The notes under the pieces: generated by a model
Database searches by the model: none
The model's input: only the letters and a program-made list of their open reading frames with translations
Told to the model about the DNA's origin: nothing
Source of the DNA: Bacteroidetes bacterium CG23_combo_of_CG06-09_8_20_14_all_32_9
GTDB taxonomy: Bacteria; Bacteroidota; Bacteroidia; Bacteroidales; GWA2-32-17
Assembly: GCA_002771395.1 (NCBI GenBank)
Contig: PCSS01000399.1
Coordinates: forward strand, 1 to 5,014
Length of the DNA stretch: 5,014 nucleotides
Reading direction: 5' to 3'
Translations under genes and position numbers: made by a program
Shown here: positions 1-5,014 of the stretch, one piece after another
Layout: every line of letters begins with the position of its first letter
How positions within the stretch are numbered: the stretch's first letter is position 1

Positions 1-1147
1 TAGAAACTGAACGTTCTAAATCAGATGAAAGCACTGCTGCTATTACCGCTAAATCAATTGCCGGGTCGCTAACTTTTAATCCGCCTGCAATATTTAAAAA
101 CACATCTTTAGTAGATAAGCGAAAGCCTGCACGTTTTTCGAGAACAGCTAACAACATTCCCAGTCTTCGTAAATCAAATCCGGTTGAAGAACGTTGCGGA
201 ATTCCGTAAGCAGCCGAACTTACCAATGATTGAACTTCAATTAAAACAGGTCTTATTCCCTCTAAGGTAGCAGATACAACCGTTCCGCTAAGTATTTCAT
301 CTGTATGCGACAGTAAAATATCCGAAGGATTTGGAATTTCTTTTAAACCGTTATTTCGCATTTCAAAAATTCCTATTTCGTTTGTTGAACCAAACCTGTT
401 CTTTGTTGAACGCAAAATGCGGTAAAGATTATTCATATCGCCTTCAAAAGCGAGCACTGTATCAACCATGTGTTCAAGCACTTTTGGTCCCGCAATATTT
501 CCTTCTTTATTAATATGTCCGATTAAAAATACCGGTTTACTATTTTCTTTTGCATATCTTAACAGCGCAGCAGTACATTCGCGAACCTGGACAATAGTTC
601 CCGGTGAGGAATCTATTCTTTCAGACTGGATAGTTTGAATAGAGTCAATTATTATAATATCGGGATTTAATTTATTAAACTGGGCAAGAATGTTTTCGAG
701 GTTATTTTCGCAAAACATAAAACAATTTTCGCCTTTTCCACCTATGCGTTCAGCACGAAGTTTCAGTTGCTGTTCACTTTCTTCGCCCGAAACATACAGT
801 ATTTTATATGAGTTTACTTTTAACGAAAACTGGAGCATTAAAGTTGACTTGCCAATTCCGGGTTCGCCTCCTATTAGTATTACTGAACCGGGAACTATAC
901 CTCCACCAAGAACGCGGTTCAATTCAACGCTTTTTGTATTTAATCTTGGTTCAGGTAAAAGACTAATGTCTGCAACTAATATTGGGATAACCTTTTCGCG
1001 GGTTTTCCCGGGAATTGATTTTGCAGATTTTATAACCGGTTCTTCAACATAAGCATTCCACTCGCCACATGAAGGGCATTTACCTATCCACTTTGAGGAT
1101 TCTACACCGCAATTGCTGCAAAAAAAAGCAGTCCTTTGTTTTACCAT
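1..1147 (-). CDS. radA: DNA repair protein RadA, 3' end beyond window
   Basis: RadA (Sms) is a RecA-family ATPase that drives branch migration of recombination intermediates in the cytoplasm. About 382 residues are visible, against a usual length near 455, so roughly the last 75 residues lie beyond the left edge. In order: an N-terminal C4 zinc finger (C10, C13, C24, C27, the last pair in GKCPSCGEWN); a RecA-like ATPase core with Walker A GGEPGIGKST at residues 93-102 and a Walker B strand PDIIIID ending at D168; the RadA signature KNRFG at 249-253; then the start of the Lon-protease-like domain (about 280 on, including EVQSLVSSAAYGIP and NIAGGLKVSDPA). All diagnostic motifs are intact. The ATG at 1147 sits 2 bases after the stop of the upstream lipoprotein gene and places the zinc finger correctly. 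No Shine-Dalgarno sequence is visible, so translation may be coupled. Co-transcription with the lipoproteins is inferred from spacing. Confidence 0.97.
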   Translation of the reverse strand, partial: MVKQRTAFFCSNCGVESSKWIGKCPSCGEWNAYVEEPVIKSAKSIPGKTREKVIPILVADISLLPEPRLNTKSVELNRVLGGGIVPGSVILIGGEPGIGKSTLMLQFSLKVNSYKILYVSGEESEQQLKLRAERIGGKGENCFMFCENNLENILAQFNKLNPDIIIIDSIQTIQSERIDSSPGTIVQVRECTAALLRYAKENSKPVFLIGHINKEGNIAGPKVLEHMVDTVLAFEGDMNNLYRILRSTKNRFGSTNEIGIFEMRNNGLKEIPNPSDILLSHTDEILSGTVVSATLEGIRPVLIEVQSLVSSAAYGIPQRSSTGFDLRRLGMLLAVLEKRAGFRLSTKDVFLNIAGGLKVSDPAIDLAVIAAVLSSDLERSVS

Positions 1148-1149
1148 AT

Positions 1150-1542
1150 TTAGTGCAACTTTACAAATTCCATTCGTATAAAAGCACCGTTCTTACTACC
1201 GTTTAAAAATAAAATTCGCTGAATTACAAGATACTTTCTATTTAATGTTTGTATTTCATAAGTACCCTCTATATCATTAAAATTGCTGATTTTAAGATTT
1301 GATTTAGATATATACTTAACATCCATTGACCAGTTGGCAGTATCTGATATTGTTGTTGTATCTGTTTTAATTGAGCGAATTAATTTATAGTCATTATTGA
1401 AAGTCCACGTTTGAACTTTATTGACTTTGGTAAGGTAAACATATTGCCAACTGCCTTCAATTTTTTCTTCTTTTTTTTTTTGACAACTTAAATTTATAAA
1501 TGAAAAAATTAAAATTGAAAATAATATTATAAAATGTTTCAT
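1150..1542 (-). CDS. Small lipoprotein of lipocalin-like type, second of a tandem pair
   Basis: This is a 130-residue predicted lipoprotein of unknown function. Residues 1-19 form a type II signal peptide (K2, then a hydrophobic stretch) ending in the lipobox NLSC, with C20 as the lipidated residue. The mature protein begins QKKKEEK, which resembles the Q-K-acidic surface-export signal known for Bacteroidota lipoproteins, so it may be displayed on the cell surface (inference). G30-S31-W32 recalls the GxW motif near the start of lipocalin folds, and the rest is beta-rich, ending IRMEF at 122-126. It aligns along its length with the neighbouring lipoprotein: GSW at identical positions, DTAN at 67-70, NRK at 101-103, and a hydrophobic strand ending IQ at 107-108. 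The codons after C20 contain an A11 run. Its stop is 2 bases before radA, and it starts 5 bases after its paralogue's stop. I cannot assign a ligand or partner. Confidence 0.85.
   Translation of the reverse strand: MKHFIILFSILIFSFINLSCQKKKEEKIEGSWQYVYLTKVNKVQTWTFNNDYKLIRSIKTDTTTISDTANWSMDVKYISKSNLKISNFNDIEGTYEIQTLNRKYLVIQRILFLNGSKNGAFIRMEFVKLH
1471..1481 (-). repeat. A11 homopolymer inside a lipoprotein gene
   Basis: Eleven T in a row on the plus strand are read as A11 on the coding strand. They encode the Q-K-K-K directly after the lipidated C20. One extra A would bring an in-frame TGA within nine codons of C20. Losing one A would shift the frame and reach TAA after roughly 35 codons. Runs of this length are prone to replication or transcription slippage. 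Whether that happens here is not visible in a single sequence. Confidence 0.9.
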
Positions 1543-1547
1543 AAGTA

Positions 1548-1916
1548 TTAATCCTTATGACGTGTAAATTCTTTGCGCATATATGGTGACGGGCATTGCA
1601 AAATAAGTATTTTCCTGTTTATTTTTTCGATATAATAATTTCCGTCATTATATACGTCGAGGTTTGTAATAGCCAAATAAAATTGTAAAAAGTCTTTTTT
1701 TAATTCATAATTGGCAGTATCTATAATTGTATCATTAGTTGTACGATAAAGTAAATTTTCGGAACCGAATGTATAAATTACTTTAGTCGATTGCTGGGCA
1801 ACAGTTTGGGGTAACAAATCCCATGAGCCGGTAAGTTTATTTTGTTTTGATTTTTTACATCCCGAAAAAGTAAAAACCGTAATTGCTATGCAAAAGAATA
1901 AAATACTTGGTCGCAT
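1548..1916 (-). CDS. Small lipoprotein of lipocalin-like type, first of a tandem pair
   Basis: This is a 122-residue predicted lipoprotein of unknown function, paralogous to the gene that follows it. I chose the ATG at 1916 rather than the in-frame ATG at 1964: it gives a standard type II signal peptide (R2, hydrophobic core, lipobox FSGC with C20) and the same C20 and G30-S31-W32 positions as the paralogue. The longer form would put 16 extra residues before the signal peptide. Shared positions include TF at 49-50, DTANY at 66-70, NRK at 100-102, ILILQ at 103-107 and MRKEF at 113-117. The residues after C20 are KKSKQNK with no acidic residues, so the surface-export-like signal of the paralogue is missing, which suggests periplasmic retention (inference). 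An AAAGGA lies only 1 base from the ATG, too close to be a convincing ribosome site. It is the first gene of the probable lipoprotein-radA unit. Confidence 0.83.
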   Translation of the reverse strand: MRPSILFFCIAITVFTFSGCKKSKQNKLTGSWDLLPQTVAQQSTKVIYTFGSENLLYRTTNDTIIDTANYELKKDFLQFYLAITNLDVYNDGNYYIEKINRKILILQCPSPYMRKEFTRHKD

Positions 1917-1980
1917 ATCCTTTAAAATTTTAAGCAAATCTACATTTTTAAAATAAAACAGCAAAATGTTAGAACACTAA

Positions 1981-1988
1981 CAAAGGTA
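1981..1988 (-). promoter_or_regulatory. Candidate Bacteroidota promoter -7 element for the lipoprotein-radA unit
   Basis: Read on the minus strand this is TACCTTTG, an exact match to the Bacteroidota -7 consensus TAnnTTTG. It would place the transcription start near 1975, about 60 bases upstream of the chosen lipoprotein ATG at 1916. No TTG or TTTG -33 element is found 19-21 bases further upstream. The promoter may therefore be weak or need an activator. The match rests on consensus only. Confidence 0.5.
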
Positions 1989-1991
1989 ATT

Positions 1992-2021
1992 TTTTAGTTA
2001 CTTCTCACCTGATTTTAGTTA
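1992..2021 (-). repeat. 9-bp direct repeat spaced 21 bp apart, beside the candidate promoter
   Basis: TAACTAAAA (minus strand) occurs at 2021-2013 and again at 2000-1992. The start-to-start distance is 21 bp, close to two helical turns. The pair lies immediately upstream of the TACCTTTG element, at roughly -17 to -25 and -38 to -46 from the inferred start, in the 65-base spacer after rfaE2. The arrangement resembles paired same-face sites of a dimeric regulator. The AT-rich background makes chance a real alternative. Confidence 0.4.
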
Positions 2022-2029
2022 AGATAAAA

Positions 2030-2530
2030 TTATTTATTTTCCACTTTGCTTATTATTGATGATGAAGAAAATCCATCAACAAAATTTATTGTTTTTACTT
2101 CTCCACCTTTGGCAATAACAAGGTCGCTGCCAATAATGTTTTCTAAAGAATAGTCGCCACCTTTAACAAGAACATCGGGTTTAATAATCTTAATAAGGTT
2201 ATAAGGAGTATCTTCCCGAAAAATTACAACTACATCAACAAATAGCATTGATGCTAAAACAAGTGCCCTGCTTTCTTCGTCCTGAATAGGGCGATTTTTA
2301 CCTTTTAAACGACTTACAGATTCATCACTGTTTAACCCTATAATAAGGACATCGCCAAATTGAGCCGCCTTGGCTAAATATTCTATATGCCCCCGATGAA
2401 GAATGTCAAAACATCCGTTAGTAAAAACAATTTTTTCATTTTTAAACTTTAAAAATGCGAGCATTCTCGTAAATTCTATATCAGAACAATTCTTAAAAAT
2501 TTTTAATTTAAGTATTTCAAACTTTTCCAT
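2030..2530 (-). CDS. rfaE2: D-glycero-beta-D-manno-heptose 1-phosphate adenylyltransferase
   Basis: This 166-residue cytoplasmic nucleotidyltransferase transfers AMP from ATP to D-glycero-beta-D-manno-heptose 1-phosphate, giving the ADP-heptose precursor of LPS-type core glycans. It is the free-standing equivalent (also called HldC) of the C-terminal domain of E. coli HldE. Motifs: IVFTNGCFD at 34-42, running into the HxGH nucleotide-binding motif as HRGH at 45-48; KGKNRPI at 76-82; VLVKGGDY at 120-127; and a C-terminal GFSSSSII at 153-160 in place of the usual Ser/Thr-rich binding loop. Length matches the single-domain family. The ATG at 2530 is chosen because the frame-open extension to 2632 would overlap 89 bases of the upstream membrane-protein gene and adds nothing conserved. 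It starts 11 bases after that gene's stop, implying co-transcription. No heptose kinase (rfaE1/hldA) or isomerase is present here, so the rest of the pathway must be encoded elsewhere. Confidence 0.93.
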   Translation of the reverse strand: MEKFEILKLKIFKNCSDIEFTRMLAFLKFKNEKIVFTNGCFDILHRGHIEYLAKAAQFGDVLIIGLNSDESVSRLKGKNRPIQDEESRALVLASMLFVDVVVIFREDTPYNLIKIIKPDVLVKGGDYSLENIIGSDLVIAKGGEVKTINFVDGFSSSSIISKVENK

Positions 2531-2541
2531 TTCAGATATGA

Positions 2542-3582
2542 TTATGTAATCTTTTTCTTTTTTGCAAAAAGCACTAAAAACATTGCAATTGGTCCTGTAA
2601 ATAAAACCATAAGAGTTTGAGATTCGTGACATATAGTTGCATAAGATAAACCACCTTCTATTGGAATATTTAATACCATAAGCAGTCCATTTGAAACTAT
2701 CCAGTGATAAGCTCCAAAACCATTCTGAACGGGTGCCGACATTCCTATTCCTCCAATTGTTAAAATAAAAAAACTATCAGTAAAAGTAAGGTTACGTGTT
2801 GGTTCTATTGCAAAAAATACAACATAAGTCATTAGTACATACATTATCCATATAAATAAGGTATGGGCAAAAAATAACCGGAGTTTTTTTATGCGAAAAA
2901 CGGATTTTAATCCTTCAGATAATCCTTTAATAAAATTATTTATTCGCTGAAATACAGACATTCCCATTAGTTTTTGCCTCATTAAAAACAAGAAGCCGAC
3001 CGAAAAAACCAATGCTGAAATTATAATAATCCAAAAGATATACTTTGAAAAGTAATTGTTATATAATGGATTAAATATTTCATTATTAAAAAATCCTCCC
3101 ACTTTTTTAAACTTAATAATTAATACAAAAAATATCATTAAGAGTAATGTAATAAAATCTATAACACGTTCAGTAATAACTGTTCCAACAAGTTTATCCA
3201 TTGGAATATTGTCGGTTTTACTTAATGAACCGCAACGGGTTATTTCGCCCAAACGGGGCATTGCCATATTTGCAAAATAGGCAATAAATACAGCAAGAAT
3301 AGTGTTTTTTTTATTTGGATTATAGCCAAGTGGTTCAATAAGAAGTATCCATCTTAATGCCCGGCTTATAAAAGCCAGAAACGCAAAAACGAGCGACAAG
3401 CCAATCCAATAAAAATTGGCATTTTTAATATCACTCCAAAGCTTATGAATATCAACATCTTTAAAAGCCAAATAGAGTAGGAAAATCCCGATTGAAGGAA
3501 AAACCACGAAGTTTAAAATAATTCGGAGTATCTTTTTCAAAATATTATAATAAATGATTTGTAGAAGTATCGGGAAAAACAA
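2542..3582 (-). CDS. UPF0104 / LPG-synthase-TM flippase-like membrane protein
   Basis: This is a polytopic inner-membrane protein of 346 residues from the ATG, or 332 from a TTG. It resembles the family whose best-known member domain is the transmembrane (flippase) part of lysylphosphatidylglycerol synthase MprF. Hydrophobic segments lie near residues 19-40, 56-73, 133-158, 180-200, 238-258, 265-285 and 323-340, with weaker ones at about 93-108 and 290-306. Family-typical motifs are [12 protein letters not shown] at 105-116 and [11 protein letters not shown] at 283-293. The C-terminal catalytic domain of full MprF is absent, as in most members, so the substrate is unknown; lipid or glycolipid transport is only an inference. 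The ATG at 3582 overlaps panD by 38 bases. A TTG at 3540 lies 4 bases past the panD stop and gives a more typical start (M-KKILRIIL), so it may be the true start. Its rfaE2 neighbour suggests an envelope role. Confidence 0.9.
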   Translation of the reverse strand: MFFPILLQIIYYNILKKILRIILNFVVFPSIGIFLLYLAFKDVDIHKLWSDIKNANFYWIGLSLVFAFLAFISRALRWILLIEPLGYNPNKKNTILAVFIAYFANMAMPRLGEITRCGSLSKTDNIPMDKLVGTVITERVIDFITLLLMIFFVLIIKFKKVGGFFNNEIFNPLYNNYFSKYIFWIIIISALVFSVGFLFLMRQKLMGMSVFQRINNFIKGLSEGLKSVFRIKKLRLFFAHTLFIWIMYVLMTYVVFFAIEPTRNLTFTDSFFILTIGGIGMSAPVQNGFGAYHWIVSNGLLMVLNIPIEGGLSYATICHESQTLMVLFTGPIAMFLVLFAKKKKIT

Positions 3583-3895
3583 ACCATGGTTTAAATGTTT
3601 TTGCTTCGGTAAAGTCGAGTAAAGCGTATGACAAAATTATAACTACATCGCCCACAATAACTTTGCGTGCAGCAGGGCCATTTATGCAAATAATGCCGGA
3701 ATTTCGTTCACCTTTAATCACATAAGTTTCAATTCTTTCGCCATTACTAAGATTTAAAACCTGTACTTTTTCGTTTTCAATAATATTTGATGCTTCAAGC
3801 AAAGCCTCGTCAATAGTAATGCTACCAACATACTGAAGATTGGTTTGAGTAACTGTAACCTTATGGATTTTTGATTTTAATACTTCAATTTTCAT
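3545..3895 (-). CDS. panD: Aspartate 1-decarboxylase precursor
   Basis: PanD decarboxylates L-aspartate to beta-alanine, the amine half of pantothenate and hence of coenzyme A. The 116-residue length is normal for this small cytoplasmic enzyme, which acts as a tetramer. The key residues are at the classical E. coli positions: K9 in LKSKIH, the self-cleavage site G24-S25 in YVGSITID (S25 becomes the pyruvoyl group), R54 and Y58 in the GERIETY segment, and N72-G73 followed by A75-A76 in INGPAAR. The protein is therefore expected to self-process and be active. The tail after about residue 103 ([12 protein letters not shown]) is the variable part, and the next gene may overlap it. It lies downstream of panC, which uses its product, but is separated by a 185-base spacer with its own candidate promoter. 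No Shine-Dalgarno sequence is visible before the ATG. Confidence 0.98.
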   Translation of the reverse strand: MKIEVLKSKIHKVTVTQTNLQYVGSITIDEALLEASNIIENEKVQVLNLSNGERIETYVIKGERNSGIICINGPAARKVIVGDVVIILSYALLDFTEAKTFKPWFVFPDTSTNHLL

Positions 3896-3963
3896 CGTTA
3901 AGTTTTTTATTACATTCTGATTGCCAAATTATTTTTACTCACAATTATTTTTTTAAGGTATTT

Positions 3964-3982
3964 CCCCGAAATAAATTCGGGG
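3964..3982 (-). other. Perfect 7-bp inverted repeat in the panC-panD spacer
   Basis: CCCCGAA and TTCGGGG pair perfectly around a 5-base loop, forming a GC-rich hairpin in an otherwise AT-rich spacer, about 70 bases before the panD start. No T-run follows on either strand (minus strand continues AAATACC), so it is not a standard intrinsic terminator. It could be a leader structure, a 3' stabiliser for panC mRNA, or a dispersed intergenic palindrome. Confidence 0.6.
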
Positions 3983-4016
3983 CAAACAGTAAGAACGCTT
4001 CGCAATTTTACTAATA

Positions 4017-4036
4017 TTTCTTTATGTTTCTTTGTG
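4017..4036. repeat. Two tandem 10-bp units downstream of panC
   Basis: TTTCTTTATG is followed directly by TTTCTTTGTG, differing at one base, and then by the partial unit CTTTGT. It lies in the spacer between panC and panD. The function is unknown; it looks like a decayed short tandem repeat. Confidence 0.6.
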
Positions 4037-4075
4037 CTTTGTAATAAGTTTTATAAACCATCCTTAAAAAACGTA

Positions 4076-4106
4076 CAAAATTACAAATTTATCTGAATAT
4101 TATCAA
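4076..4106 (-). promoter_or_regulatory. Candidate Bacteroidota promoter for panD
   Basis: On the minus strand a TTG (4106-4104) is followed after 20 bases by TAATTTTG (4083-4076). This fits the Bacteroidota -33/-7 layout (TTG or TTTG, about 20 bases, TAnnTTTG). It overlaps the panC stop codon. The implied start near 4070 would give panD a leader of about 175 bases containing the 3964-3982 hairpin. In such AT-rich sequence a chance match is possible. Confidence 0.37.
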
Positions 4107-4926
4107 TAAGCCGAATTTGTCCGCAGTAAACTGCTATACAACAAGTAATTGATTTGTGATATTTAATATCTTTCACTATTCCGAGCGTTTCAGTATCTAC
4201 AATTTCTATATATTCAGTTTTAAATAACGAAATTTTATCTATTTGTTTTATTGCCCAGGTTTTAAATTCGCAAAACTTATTATTTTCTAAAAATGTTGAT
4301 AACTGATTTATTGTTTTGTAAATAATTGCCGCTTGTTTAAATTCTTCAACTGAAAGTCGCAGGTTTCTGGAACTCAATGCCAAACCATTTTCTTCTCTTA
4401 TTATTGGACATGAAATAATTTGCACTTTAGAATTTGTAATTTGCACTAATCTCTTAATTACAGATAATTGCTGAAAATCTTTTTGTCCAAAATATGCTTT
4501 ATCGGGCTTAATTATATCAAAAAGTTTACTTACAATCCCTGCTACACATTGAAAATGCCCAGGTCTGAATTTTCCTTCCATTATAGTTTCTAAATTACCT
4601 AAATCAAAAATCCTATTGTCTGGTTCCGGATACATTTCTTTATCGTCGGGCATAAAAACCAAATCGCAACCAGTATTGCTAAGCATTTCCAAATCTTTTT
4701 CGGAATTTCGGGGATATTTTATATAATCTTGTTTATCATTAAATTGAGTTGGATTTACAAAAATACTTACAACAGTTATATCATTCTGTTTTTTAGAAAT
4801 ATTTATTAACGAAATATGACCTTTATGCAATGCTCCCATAGTTGGAACAAAGCCAATTTTTTTACCATCATTAATAAATATGCTTAATAATGAGGTTGTT
4901 TCGTTTATAGTTTTACAAATTTTCAT
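4081..4926 (-). CDS. panC: Pantothenate synthetase (pantoate--beta-alanine ligase)
   Basis: PanC condenses pantoate with beta-alanine using ATP, through a pantoyl-adenylate intermediate, to make pantothenate in the cytoplasm. The 281-residue length matches the family. Motifs in order: VPTMGALHKGH at 27-37 with the HxGH ATP-binding site at 34-37; VNPTQF at 57-62, whose Q61 binds pantoate; EGKFRPGHF at 117-125; FGQKDFQQL at 146-154; and LALSSRN at 182-188, the KMSKS-like loop. The ATG at 4926 is chosen because MKICKTINET leads straight into the conserved fold. The in-frame ATG at 4977 would add 17 unconserved residues and starts inside a tandem-repeat tract. One oddity: the usual GHFxGVxT reads GHFQCVAG (C127 for Gly, G130 for Thr), though the other catalytic motifs are intact. 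No Shine-Dalgarno sequence or clear promoter is visible upstream. Its partner gene panD follows on the same strand. Confidence 0.98.
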   Translation of the reverse strand: MKICKTINETTSLLSIFINDGKKIGFVPTMGALHKGHISLINISKKQNDITVVSIFVNPTQFNDKQDYIKYPRNSEKDLEMLSNTGCDLVFMPDDKEMYPEPDNRIFDLGNLETIMEGKFRPGHFQCVAGIVSKLFDIIKPDKAYFGQKDFQQLSVIKRLVQITNSKVQIISCPIIREENGLALSSRNLRLSVEEFKQAAIIYKTINQLSTFLENNKFCEFKTWAIKQIDKISLFKTEYIEIVDTETLGIVKDIKYHKSITCCIAVYCGQIRLIDNIQINL

Positions 4927-4968
4927 GTGTTTATATTTTTGTAATTTGTTGTTCAAAAAAAACTCACT

Positions 4969-5014
4969 GTCATTCAATAGTCATACATAGTCATTCAATT
5001 GTTTCATTGTTTCA
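4969..5014. repeat. Short tandem repeats, period about 10-11 bp, upstream of panC
   Basis: GTCATTCAAT occurs exactly at 4969-4978 and 4990-4999 with a variant, GTCATACAT, between them at 4980-4988. This gives three head-to-tail units. They are followed by two GTTTCA units 8 bases apart (5001-5006 and 5009-5014), and the array may continue past the window edge. The tract lies about 40 bases before the panC start. Confidence 0.7.

Noticed and set aside
331..513. 60-codon plus-strand reading frame
   Set aside because: It is antisense to the KNRFG region of radA and has no features of its own.
690..1052. 120-codon plus-strand reading frame
   Set aside because: It is the antisense shadow of radA, whose zinc finger and Walker motifs are intact on the minus strand.
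1917..1964. 16-residue N-terminal extension of the first lipoprotein
   Set aside because: It would bury the signal peptide behind a non-hydrophobic start. The ATG at 1916 gives C20, matching the paralogue.
2531..2632. 34-residue N-terminal extension of rfaE2
   Set aside because: It overlaps the 3' end of the membrane protein gene. The ATG at 2530 fits the family start and lies 11 bases past the upstream stop.
3056..3280. 74-codon plus-strand reading frame
   Set aside because: It is antisense to the UPF0104 membrane protein gene and has no recognisable content.
3964..3982. Hairpin as an intrinsic terminator of panC
   Set aside because: There is no T-run after the stem on either strand, so only an inverted repeat is supported.
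4927..4977. 17-residue N-terminal extension of panC
   Set aside because: It begins inside a tandem repeat and is not conserved. PanC normally begins close to the PTMGALH motif.
1..5014. A novel defence system, mobile element, CRISPR array or RNA gene
   Set aside because: Apart from the lipoprotein pair, all genes belong to known housekeeping or envelope families with intact motifs. No transposase, integrase, toxin-like gene, tRNA or rRNA sequence, or spaced repeat array was seen.

Overview
This window is an AT-rich piece of a Bacteroidota chromosome (Bacteroidales-like or Flavobacteriia-like). The lineage is inferred from several things: the gene set panC, panD, UPF0104 membrane protein, rfaE2 and radA on one strand; the near absence of Shine-Dalgarno sequences; TAnnTTTG-type -7 promoter elements; and short lipoproteins with Bacteroidota-style lipobox regions. 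The species cannot be told from the sequence. All seven genes lie on the minus strand, so transcription runs from high to low coordinates.

Layout in transcription order: panC (4926-4081), a 185-base spacer, panD (3895-3545), a flippase-like UPF0104 membrane protein (3582 or 3540 to 2542), rfaE2 (2530-2030), a 113-base spacer with a probable promoter, two tandem paralogous small lipoproteins (1916-1548 and 1542-1150), and radA (from 1147, running off the left edge). No gene-free stretch exceeds 300 bases.

The genes fall into two probable transcription units. The first covers pantothenate synthesis (PanD makes beta-alanine, PanC joins it to pantoate) plus two envelope-related functions: a polytopic membrane protein and the nucleotidyltransferase that makes ADP-heptose for LPS-type glycans. 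The second unit starts near 1975 and links two lipoproteins of unknown function tightly to the DNA repair ATPase RadA (gaps of 5 and 2 bases).

Most of the window is ordinary housekeeping content. The parts worth a second look are small. The tandem lipoprotein pair has an A11 homopolymer directly after the lipidated cysteine of one member, and the two differ in their probable surface-export signal. A 9-bp direct repeat spaced 21 bp apart lies beside the lipoprotein promoter. Short tandem repeats with a period of about 10 bp lie on both sides of panC. The panD leader carries a perfect 7-bp hairpin. I found no RNA genes, insertion sequences, CRISPR arrays or clear intrinsic terminators.
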